Shown here: piece after piece, positions 1-5,324 of the stretch
How positions within the stretch are numbered: the first letter of the stretch is position 1
Layout: every line of letters starts with the position of its first letter
Source of the DNA: Planctomycetota bacterium
GTDB taxonomy: Bacteria; Planctomycetota; UBA8108
Length of the DNA stretch: 14,555 bases
Assembly: GCA_022451445.1 (NCBI GenBank)
Contig: JAKUSY010000028.1
Location: forward strand, 1-14,555
Direction: 5' to 3'
Notes under the pieces: generated by a model
What the model was told of the DNA's origin: nothing
The model's database searches: none
What the model saw: only the letters and a program-made list of their open reading frames with translations
Translations under genes and position numbers: made by a program

Positions 1-171
1 TTCCTCCAGCGTGAGGGACGGAAACTCACCCGTTGTCCCGCAGGGGAAAACCCCGGCGAGCCCGGTGGCGGCAGATCGTTCAACGCGGCTGTCAATCACC
101 TCGAGAAGGCGGCCCCCATCGGGAGGGTAGGGCGTATAGGGAGCCGAGATGAGTCCGGAGAGTTTTTCCAT
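1..171 (-). CDS. DapA/DHDPS-family aldolase, N-terminal fragment (cut by window edge)
   Basis: This is the first 57 codons of a Schiff-base (beta/alpha)8 aldolase of the dihydrodipicolinate synthase / N-acetylneuraminate lyase superfamily. The translation opens with MEKLSGLISAPYTPY, the usual first strand of the family, followed by a helix. Residues 38-57 read LAGVFPCGTTGEFPSLTLEE, which contains the GTTGE phosphate/carboxylate-binding loop typical of the family. The catalytic Tyr and Lys lie beyond the left edge. The start is the ATG at 169-171. Ribosome-binding sequence is weak (a GAGG about 16 nt upstream, partly inside a hairpin). It follows the small basic gene on the same strand by 147 nt. 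The superfamily acts on many 2-keto acids, so the substrate (lysine pathway, sialic acid, sugar acids) cannot be told from this fragment. Family assignment is firm; function is open. Confidence 0.85.
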   Translation of the reverse strand, partial: MEKLSGLISAPYTPYPPDGGRLLEVIDSRVERSAATGLAGVFPCGTTGEFPSLTLEE

Positions 172-172
172 C

Positions 173-204
173 GATGAGCTTTCGCCTCATCCGGCATTTG
201 CCGG
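173..204 (-). promoter_or_regulatory. two adjacent hairpins abutting the aldolase start codon
   Basis: Read on the minus strand, a 5-bp stem (CCGGC/GCCGG, 191-204, four-base loop) is followed directly by a 6-bp stem (GATGAG/CTCATC, 173-178 with 186-191, seven-base loop). The second ends one base before the ATG at 171. It pairs most of the only purine-rich stretch that could serve as a ribosome binding site. This suggests translation control of the aldolase, but the stems are short and only the base pairing is seen. Confidence 0.35.
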
Positions 205-273
205 CCGAAGAAACCTCGAGGCAACCATGTGGTCGTGGCCCGGGGTAACTAGCCCTGTTCACGTAGTTGGCGT

Positions 274-301
274 GGTCCCCTCCAGCTCGGCCAGGGGGAC
301 C
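274..301 (-). terminator. possible factor-dependent terminator hairpin
   Basis: GGTCCCC (274-280) pairs with GGGGACC (295-301). A G-T pair can extend it to 8 bp around a 12-base loop. It lies 17 nt past the stop of the small basic gene and before the aldolase gene. There is no T-run after it on the minus strand, so it is not a classical intrinsic terminator. It may protect the 3' end of a short transcript or attenuate read-through into the aldolase. Confidence 0.3.
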
Positions 302-318
302 GGAACTGAAGTGACGGA

Positions 319-399
319 TTACTTCTTCAGACGCCGCTTCTTGCGAGCCCGGCGTTTTTTCTGCCCGATTTTTCGTCGTCCGCGATGCTTTTTGCGCAT
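319..399 (-). CDS. 26-residue extremely basic peptide, possibly ribosome-associated
   Basis: The reading frame begins MRKKHRGRRKIGQKK and ends KKRRLKK. About two thirds of its residues are Lys or Arg, and it contains no acidic residue. Three signs mark it as a real gene: a clean AGGAG ribosome binding site at 406-410 placed 6 nt from the ATG, promoter-like sequences just upstream (444-503), and a clear TAA stop. It sits between the exonuclease-like gene and the aldolase on the same strand. In size and composition it resembles very short basic ribosomal peptides such as the bacterial AURKAIP1/COX24-domain (bS22-like) proteins. That link is inference from composition and a KHR/RRK pattern, not a proven homology. 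A nucleoid- or RNA-binding peptide is the alternative. Confidence 0.65.
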   Translation of the reverse strand: MRKKHRGRRKIGQKKRRARKKRRLKK

Positions 400-440
400 C
401 CAGCACTCCTGTGAGTCGATTGAGTCATTCTGCCAGCCGG

Positions 441-485
441 GAGATTGTAGCCTTCCGGCACGTCAACGCAATGAGATTATAGCCT
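441..485 (-). repeat. 13-bp direct repeat carrying two -10 boxes
   Basis: On the plus strand gagattgtagcct (441-453) recurs as gagattatagcct (473-485), 12 of 13 bases identical with a 32-nt period. On the minus strand each copy contains a -10-like hexamer (TACAAT, TATAAT). The period is close to three helical turns, so both copies face the same side of the DNA. It could be a tandem promoter or a repeated regulator site. Confidence 0.45.
444..471 (-). promoter_or_regulatory. second promoter candidate P2 for the small basic gene
   Basis: On the minus strand TTGCGT (466-471) is followed after 16 nt by TACAAT (444-449). It lies exactly 32 nt downstream of P1, and the -10 sits in the same repeated 13-base context. 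The -35 is weak (three of six consensus bases), so this may be a decayed copy of P1 or a true tandem start. Confidence 0.3.
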
Positions 486-503
486 GGGAGGCCCGTGGCT
501 CAA
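476..503 (-). promoter_or_regulatory. sigma70-like promoter candidate P1 for the small basic gene
   Basis: On the minus strand TTGAGC (498-503) is followed after 16 nt by a perfect TATAAT (476-481). The -35 element overlaps the TGA stop of the exonuclease-like gene. Predicted transcription would start near 469, giving a leader of about 70 nt before the small basic gene. Confidence 0.5.
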
Positions 504-1477
504 GCCCGCGGCAGAGAGGATACGCTGTAACCCTGCGAGCGCAGGTAGGCGTCCAATTCGCTCGCATCGCCATGGCAGGTGACAATACTGCGGGCGCCTG
601 TTTCCTCGATGGTCCGCACCAATTCGCTCCAGTCAGCGTGATCAGAAAGTGCGAAACCTTTCTCATATCCGAACTTACATGGGTCCTCCAGGGCCATCCA
701 GCCGGAGGCGAAAGCCGTCACCGTGTCCCCGAAACGACGGTACCACGAGGACTGAAGGTATTTCGGAGGCGCGAGCACCAGGGCCCCCTCCAGTGACAGC
801 CCATTGAGCTTGCGGGGAACCACCCGGGTTGGAGCGAGCTGAAAACCGGCCCTGCGATAGCACTCGTTGTACAGCTCCGCGTCCCTGTGAATATAGACCT
901 CCCTGCCGGCATCAAGGGCGCTGAGACCGGCGAGGATCCTCTGCAGCTTCCCCAGCACGTAACAATAGAGGACGGAGACCTTCTTCGCGCGGCGATTCTC
1001 TCTCCACCATTCGGAGATCTCGGCGATCACCTCGGCACCCGGCCTCCATGCCGCCGCGCTGCGGGCGAAGGTCGCCTCGGTAACGAAGGTATCACAGGGC
1101 ACCACCTCGAAAGGTTCACAGCTGGGATCCTCCCCCCGCTTGTAGTCACCCGACACCACCCAGACCTGCCCCCCCGACTCGACCCGGACCTGGGAAGAGC
1201 CGAGGATGTGCCCGGCGGGATGAAACGATACCGTGACCTCGCCGAATTCGAGCCTCCGGCCGAATTCGATCCCGGTCACCTTCGGCTTACCGCGCAGGCG
1301 AAGACGCATCAAACCCACGCTCGAACTCGAGCAATAATCCTCCTGGCCGCCGGGCCGGAAGTGGTCCATGTGGGCATGGGTCACGATGGCTGTCGGGACC
1401 CGGCGGCGGGGATCGATATAGAAGCCCCCGGGCGGACAATAGATCCCGGCCGAGCTCTCGGTCAATACGGGTTTCAA
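500..1477 (-). CDS. metallo-beta-lactamase-fold, ligase-associated DNA exonuclease-like protein
   Basis: This 325-residue protein has the metal-binding signature HAHMDH at residues 34-39. Further along are FHPAGHILGSS, VVSGDYK, ALSDHADWSEL and TCHGDA, the later metal and active-site segments of beta-CASP/exonuclease-type MBL proteins. The stretch YCYVLGKLQRILAGL matches the helix typical of the 'ligase-associated DNA exonuclease' group, and the length fits that group. Such proteins usually sit beside an ATP-dependent DNA ligase and an Lhr-type helicase in a repair cluster; neither is in this window. The start is TTG at 1475-1477: an in-frame TGA lies directly before it, and AAGGA sits 8 nt upstream. 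It is divergent from the rhodanese operon across a 122-nt spacer. No signal peptide is seen, so it should be cytosolic. An RNA-directed nuclease is the alternative. Confidence 0.88.
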   Translation of the reverse strand: MKPVLTESSAGIYCPPGGFYIDPRRRVPTAIVTHAHMDHFRPGGQEDYCSSSSVGLMRLRLRGKPKVTGIEFGRRLEFGEVTVSFHPAGHILGSSQVRVESGGQVWVVSGDYKRGEDPSCEPFEVVPCDTFVTEATFARSAAAWRPGAEVIAEISEWWRENRRAKKVSVLYCYVLGKLQRILAGLSALDAGREVYIHRDAELYNECYRRAGFQLAPTRVVPRKLNGLSLEGALVLAPPKYLQSSWYRRFGDTVTAFASGWMALEDPCKFGYEKGFALSDHADWSELVRTIEETGARSIVTCHGDASELDAYLRSQGYSVSSLPRA

Positions 1478-1537
1478 TCAATCATTCCTTTGCGAAAAGG
1501 TACTCCTCGTAAGCCGCCGGAGGCACCGGTACTTTAC

Positions 1538-1567
1538 TTGCGCCGGCCCCCTACTTCGTCGCATTAT
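1538..1567 (+). promoter_or_regulatory. weak promoter candidate for the rhodanese-threonine operon
   Basis: TTGCGC (1538-1543) and CATTAT (1562-1567) are 18 nt apart, inside the divergent spacer 1478-1599, and would give a leader of about 25 nt. Three and four of six bases match consensus. A second CATTAT at 1592-1597 lies too close to the start codon to serve unless the message is leaderless. No riboswitch-like structure was recognised in this spacer. Confidence 0.25.
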
Positions 1568-1599
1568 CTTGCAAGGTTTACTCTAGAGGTACATTATCG

Positions 1600-1998
1600 A
1601 TGGATATCAAGAGAATCGACCCGGAAGAAGCCAGAGCCCTCCTCGATTCCGGGGAAGGCTATACCTACCTGGATGTGAGATCGAAAGAAGAATTCTCCGA
1701 GGGGCACGTTCCGGGGGCGGTTAATATTCCCGTCGCGGTAAAAAATTCAATGGGGCCGGGCCTCGTGCCCAATCCGGATTTCATCTCCGAGGTAGAAGAA
1801 CAATTTGAGAAAGACGGGAAGATCATCACCGCCTGCCTTCGAGGCGGACGGTCGATGAGGGCGGCGATGATGCTGCTGAGCGACGGCTATACGGAGATCG
1901 TCGACATGCGGGGCGGCTACGACGCCGAGCTCGATGCCCTCGGCAACGTGGTTGTCGAGGGATGGGCAAGGCGGGATTTTCCAACCACCACGGATTAA
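1600..1998 (+). CDS. single-domain rhodanese-like sulfurtransferase
   Basis: This 132-residue protein is a complete single rhodanese domain. It shows the opening YLDVRSKEEFSEGHVPGAVNIP block (about residues 23-44). The active-site loop CLRGGRS starts at Cys79, the residue that would carry the persulfide, and is followed by the closing GGYDAE segment. The family moves sulfane sulfur to cyanide, thiols or protein partners. The length is usual for GlpE/PspE-like proteins, and no signal peptide is present, so it is cytosolic. The ATG at 1600 has a GAGGT about 9 nt upstream. It is the first gene of the operon, and the next gene's ATG follows its TAA directly, which suggests translational coupling. 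Pairing with a cysteine-synthase homologue suggests handling of cysteine-derived or assimilated sulfur, but this is inference. Confidence 0.9.
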   Translation: MDIKRIDPEEARALLDSGEGYTYLDVRSKEEFSEGHVPGAVNIPVAVKNSMGPGLVPNPDFISEVEEQFEKDGKIITACLRGGRSMRAAMMLLSDGYTEIVDMRGGYDAELDALGNVVVEGWARRDFPTTTD

Positions 1999-2949
1999 AT
2001 GAGCATTCCTTTCAAGAGCGAAGGACGATTCGTCCAGAAGATCGAGGCCACGCCGCTGGTCGAGGTGCGTCTCGCCTCGACTGAAACAGGCATCTGGTGC
2101 AAGCTTGAGTTTCTCAACCCCAGCGGATCGACCAAGGACCGGATCGCCCGCTACATGGTCGAAAAAGCCTGGCGCAACGGCAGGATAGAGGCGGGCGGCA
2201 CGGTCATCGAGGCCTCCAGCGGCTCGACCAGTATCGCCCTGGCAATGACCTGCGCCCAGATGGGCCTCGAGTTCATCGCCGTCATGCCCGAGGGCGTCAG
2301 CCGGGAGAGACAGCTGATGATCAGGGCCTACGGCGGCGAGGTCATCCTGGTGCCTCCGGACGAAGGTATCCACGGCGCCCTGCGCAAGGCGGAGGAGATC
2401 GCCGGCGAAACAGGCGCCTACTACACCCGGCAGTTCGAAAACCCGGACAACGCCGAGGCGCACCGGGTCTGGACGGGACAGGAGATTCTCAAGCAGATAC
2501 CGGGAGGGACCGTCAACGGCATCGTCAGCGGCGTTGGTACCGGCGGGACCATCGTCGGACTGTATTCAGCCTTCGAGGAGGCCGGCTGTGAGATAACGCC
2601 CTTCGCCGCCCGCCCGGTGCGGGGCTCGGCCCTGCAGGAGCTCGAATGCTGCAGCTTCAGCCCCTGCGTACCCGGCGTAGTCGAGGAGAGCGTCTCGAAG
2701 CTCTACCGTGATGCGGATCTCAACGGCCTCATCGAGATCGACATCAGCGATGACCTGGTCTTCGATACCGCCCGGCAGCTCATCCGCCAGGGATTTCCCG
2801 TCGGCCCGAGCTCCGGGTTGAACTATGCCGCCGCGCTCGAAGCGCAAAAAAAAATGGGGCCCGAGGCCCGGATCGTCACCGTCCTGCCCGACAGGATGGA
2901 GAGGTACTTCTCGACGGAGCTGTTTGATTCCATGAATGGTGGGAGTTGA
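1999..2949 (+). CDS. cysteine synthase-family PLP-dependent enzyme
   Basis: This is a 316-residue fold-type II PLP enzyme of the O-acetylserine sulfhydrylase / cystathionine beta-synthase family. The PLP lysine is Lys46 in NPSGSTKDR. The substrate-carboxylate loop EASSGSTSI is at 71-79, the phosphate-binding loop SGVGTGGT at 177-184, and the serine that contacts the pyridine nitrogen lies in GPSSGLN at 269-275. The C-terminal DRMERYFSTELF is seen in some members. Members make cysteine from O-acetylserine or O-phosphoserine, make cystathionine, or run in reverse as desulfhydrases; the motifs do not separate these. The ATG directly follows the rhodanese stop, with no clear ribosome binding site, so expression probably depends on coupling. 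The tdh-like gene starts 1 nt past its stop. Family is certain; exact substrate is not. Confidence 0.92.
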   Translation: MSIPFKSEGRFVQKIEATPLVEVRLASTETGIWCKLEFLNPSGSTKDRIARYMVEKAWRNGRIEAGGTVIEASSGSTSIALAMTCAQMGLEFIAVMPEGVSRERQLMIRAYGGEVILVPPDEGIHGALRKAEEIAGETGAYYTRQFENPDNAEAHRVWTGQEILKQIPGGTVNGIVSGVGTGGTIVGLYSAFEEAGCEITPFAARPVRGSALQELECCSFSPCVPGVVEESVSKLYRDADLNGLIEIDISDDLVFDTARQLIRQGFPVGPSSGLNYAAALEAQKKMGPEARIVTVLPDRMERYFSTELFDSMNGGS

Positions 2950-2950
2950 G

Positions 2951-4084
2951 ATGCCGAAAAAAATGCTCGCTGTGCGGAAGGTGGCAAGAGAGCCCGGGCT
3001 GGTTGTAGATGAGATCCCCGTGCCGGTTCCCGGCGACGAGGAGGTGCTCGTGGAGGTCCAGGCCGCGGGAATCTGCGGGACCGATCTCCATATCTGGAAA
3101 TGGGACAGCTGGAGCCAGCAGCGCATCAAGACCCCCCTCACCCTGGGACACGAGTTCTCCGGGATCGTGGTGGAGGCCGGCTCCAAGGTGGAGCACGCCC
3201 GCCTCGGCGATTTTGTCTCGGCGGAATCTCACGTGACCTGCGGCATGTGCTACCAGTGCAGAACGGGGCAGGCCCATCTCTGCCCGCGTACGCAGATTCT
3301 CGGGGTCGACCGGGAGGGGGCCTTCGCCGAATACGTCTGCGTTCCCGAGAAGGTGATCTGGCAGAACGACCCCGGCAAGATCTCCCCTGAGATCGCGGCC
3401 CTGCAGGAGCCGTTCGGCAACGCCGTGTTCGCCACCCTGAACCAGGACATCACCGGCAAGAGCGTCGGCATTCTCGGCTGCGGCCCCATCGGGCTCTTCA
3501 GCGTGGGCATCGCCCGCGCCAGCGGCGCCTCGCACGTCTTCGCCAGCGACCTGAACGACACCAGGCTGGCCCTTGCCGTCGAGATGGGAGCCGATGCGAC
3601 CTTCAATCCCACCGCCGGCGGCGACGTGGTCAGCGAGCTGGTGAAGGCCAACGAGGGACGCGGACTGGATGTCGTGCTCGAGATGAGCGGCTCGCCGATA
3701 GCCATCAATACCGCGTTCAAGGCGGCCCGCAACGGCGGGACCGTGGTCCTCTTCGGAATTCCTTCGGACCCGGTGGAAATCGACATCGCCGAGAACATGA
3801 TCTTCAAGAACCTCCAGGTTACCGCCCTGAACGGGCGCAGGATCTTCGACACCTGGTACAAGACACGCTGGCTGCTGGCCAATAAGGTGGTAGATCTCAC
3901 CCCCCTGATAACCAGGACCATCGGGTTTGAGGAGGTCAACGAGTGTATGCCGCGCCTGGCGGAAGGAACCGCCTGCAAGGTCGGATTGCTGCCCAGCCAT
4001 CGCGCGCCTGCCGCCGTGGAGAAGACCGAGGGCCTCTCGGAAATCGACGACTCATCCACCCAGGGCACCGTGACCCACAGATAG
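2951..4084 (+). CDS. tdh: L-threonine 3-dehydrogenase (zinc, NAD-dependent)
   Basis: This medium-chain zinc dehydrogenase should oxidise L-threonine to 2-amino-3-ketobutyrate using NAD+. Catalytic zinc ligands are Cys42 (CGTD) and His67-Glu68 (GHE). The structural zinc site is Cys97, 100, 103 and 111. His94, matching the substrate-selective His90 of the E. coli enzyme, is present. The Rossmann fingerprint GCGPIG follows. The next gene encodes the partner ligase, which makes the assignment strong. The start at 2951 is preferred over an ATG at 2936 because GGGAG lies 5 nt upstream and the family's usual N-terminus begins there; this gives 377 residues. The last 28 or so residues, after KVGLLPS, extend past the usual end of the family and are polar, with no recognised function. 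It ends in TAG. Confidence 0.95.
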   Translation: MPKKMLAVRKVAREPGLVVDEIPVPVPGDEEVLVEVQAAGICGTDLHIWKWDSWSQQRIKTPLTLGHEFSGIVVEAGSKVEHARLGDFVSAESHVTCGMCYQCRTGQAHLCPRTQILGVDREGAFAEYVCVPEKVIWQNDPGKISPEIAALQEPFGNAVFATLNQDITGKSVGILGCGPIGLFSVGIARASGASHVFASDLNDTRLALAVEMGADATFNPTAGGDVVSELVKANEGRGLDVVLEMSGSPIAINTAFKAARNGGTVVLFGIPSDPVEIDIAENMIFKNLQVTALNGRRIFDTWYKTRWLLANKVVDLTPLITRTIGFEEVNECMPRLAEGTACKVGLLPSHRAPAAVEKTEGLSEIDDSSTQGTVTHR

Positions 4085-4098
4085 GGGAGACAAAAAAC

Positions 4099-5304
4099 AT
4101 GTACGGAAGCATGGGAGAGGCCCTGAAAAAAAATCTCGCGGAGCTTCGCGCCGCCGGGCTCTACAAGGAGGAGAGGATCATACGGTCCAGGCAGGACGCC
4201 CTGATCAAGGTCGAGCATCCCCCGGGCTCTCCCCCGCGCGAGGTCCTCAACTTCTGCGCCAACAACTACCTCGGCCTCTCGAGCCATCCGGATGTCATCG
4301 AGGCCGCCCGCTCGAGCCTCGCTGAACAAGGCTACGGAATGAGCAGCGTCCGCTTCATCTGCGGCACCCAGGATCGCCACAAGCTGCTCGAGAAAAAACT
4401 CGCCGGATTTCTCGATACCGAGGACTCGATTCTCTACGCGGCCTGCTTCGATGCCAACGGCGGCGTTTTCGAGCCCCTGCTCTCAGAGGAAGACGTCATC
4501 CTCACCGACCAGCTCAACCACGCCAGCATCATCGACGGAATCCGTCTCTGCAAGGCCCGTCGCGCCATCTACGAACACTCCGACATGGCCGACCTCGAGG
4601 AAAAGCTGAAGGCCGCCGCCGATGCGCGCTACCGGCTGATCGCCACCGACGGAGCCTTCAGCATGGACGGAGCCATCGCCCGGCTCGACGAGATCTGCGA
4701 TCTCGCCGACCGCTACGACGCGCTGGTCATGGTCGATGACTGCCACGCCACGGGCTTCCTCGGGCTGCGGGGAAGAGGCTCCCACGAATATCGCGGAGTC
4801 ATGGGAAGGGTCGATATCATCACCGGCACCTTCGGCAAGGCGCTCGGCGGCGCCTCCGGCGGCTTCGTCTCCAGCCGAAGTGAAATCATCGAGATGCTGC
4901 GCCAGCGCTCGCGACCATACCTTTTCAGTAACACGCTCGCTCCCGCGATCACCAGCGCCACGCTGAAGGTCCTCGAGATCCTGAGTGACTCGACCGATCT
5001 GCGAGACAAGCTTGAAGAAAATACGAAGAGATTTCGGGAATCGATGACCGAGGCGGGCTTCGAGATCAAGGAGGGTGACCACCCCATCGTACCGATCATG
5101 CTCTACGATGCCCGGCTCGCGCAGACGATCGCCGCGGAGCTCTTCGACGAAGGCATCTACGTCATCGGCTTCTCCTTCCCCGTGGTGCCGAAGGGCGAGG
5201 CGCGGATCCGGGTGCAGCTCTCAGCCGGCCATGACCTCGACCAGGTCGACCAGGCTGTCGAGGCCTTCACCCGGGTGGCGAAAAAACACGGAGTTCTCAG
5301 CTGA
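4099..5304 (+). CDS. kbl: 2-amino-3-ketobutyrate CoA ligase (glycine C-acetyltransferase)
   Basis: This 401-residue alpha-oxoamine synthase cleaves 2-amino-3-ketobutyrate with CoA to glycine and acetyl-CoA, the second step after threonine dehydrogenase. It has the [10 protein letters not shown] start of the core, DGAFSMDG, the PLP-contacting Asp213 and His216 in VDDCHATG, and the Schiff-base Lys247 in [10 protein letters not shown]. Each is offset by +3 from the E. coli enzyme (210, 213, 244). The ATG at 4099-4101 was chosen because AGGGGAGA (4083-4090) lies 8 nt upstream; an open frame reaching further left overlaps tdh and has no family match. The intergenic gap to tdh is 14 nt. Other family members (8-amino-7-oxononanoate or 5-aminolevulinate synthase) are unlikely next to tdh. 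The gene converges on the CotH protein gene. Confidence 0.96.
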   Translation: MYGSMGEALKKNLAELRAAGLYKEERIIRSRQDALIKVEHPPGSPPREVLNFCANNYLGLSSHPDVIEAARSSLAEQGYGMSSVRFICGTQDRHKLLEKKLAGFLDTEDSILYAACFDANGGVFEPLLSEEDVILTDQLNHASIIDGIRLCKARRAIYEHSDMADLEEKLKAAADARYRLIATDGAFSMDGAIARLDEICDLADRYDALVMVDDCHATGFLGLRGRGSHEYRGVMGRVDIITGTFGKALGGASGGFVSSRSEIIEMLRQRSRPYLFSNTLAPAITSATLKVLEILSDSTDLRDKLEENTKRFRESMTEAGFEIKEGDHPIVPIMLYDARLAQTIAAELFDEGIYVIGFSFPVVPKGEARIRVQLSAGHDLDQVDQAVEAFTRVAKKHGVLS

Positions 5305-5324
5305 AGGGGGCACGCAGCCTTCAG
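5301..5324. terminator. shared hairpin spanning two convergent stop codons
   Basis: CTGAAGG (5301-5307) and CCTTCAG (5318-5324) form a perfect 7-bp stem with a 10-base loop. The kbl TGA (5302-5304) lies in the left arm and the reverse complement of the CotH gene's TGA (5321-5323) in the right arm. Only 16 nt separate the genes. There is no T-run on either strand, so it may act with Rho or as an RNA 3'-end stabiliser in both directions. Confidence 0.45.

Noticed and set aside
200..318. Possible tRNA or small RNA in the spacer before the aldolase
   Set aside because: No acceptor stem, T-arm or CCA context was found on either strand; only the single hairpin at 274-301 stands out.
92..406. Minus-strand open frame of 104 codons covering the small basic gene in another frame
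   Set aside because: It overlaps both the 26-residue gene and the aldolase start in a different frame and has no family resemblance; the alternative frames have motif and ribosome-binding support.
149..796. Plus-strand open frame of 215 codons over the left part of the window
   Set aside because: It lies opposite the aldolase start, the small basic gene and the exonuclease-like gene, all of which have motifs or ribosome binding sites; the plus frame has none.
2936..2950. Earlier ATG start for threonine dehydrogenase
   Set aside because: It overlaps the previous gene and has no ribosome binding site, while the ATG at 2951 has GGGAG at proper spacing and matches the family N-terminus.
2876..4380. 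Two long minus-strand open frames opposite tdh and kbl
   Set aside because: Both are antisense to well-supported metabolic enzymes and have no recognisable domain.
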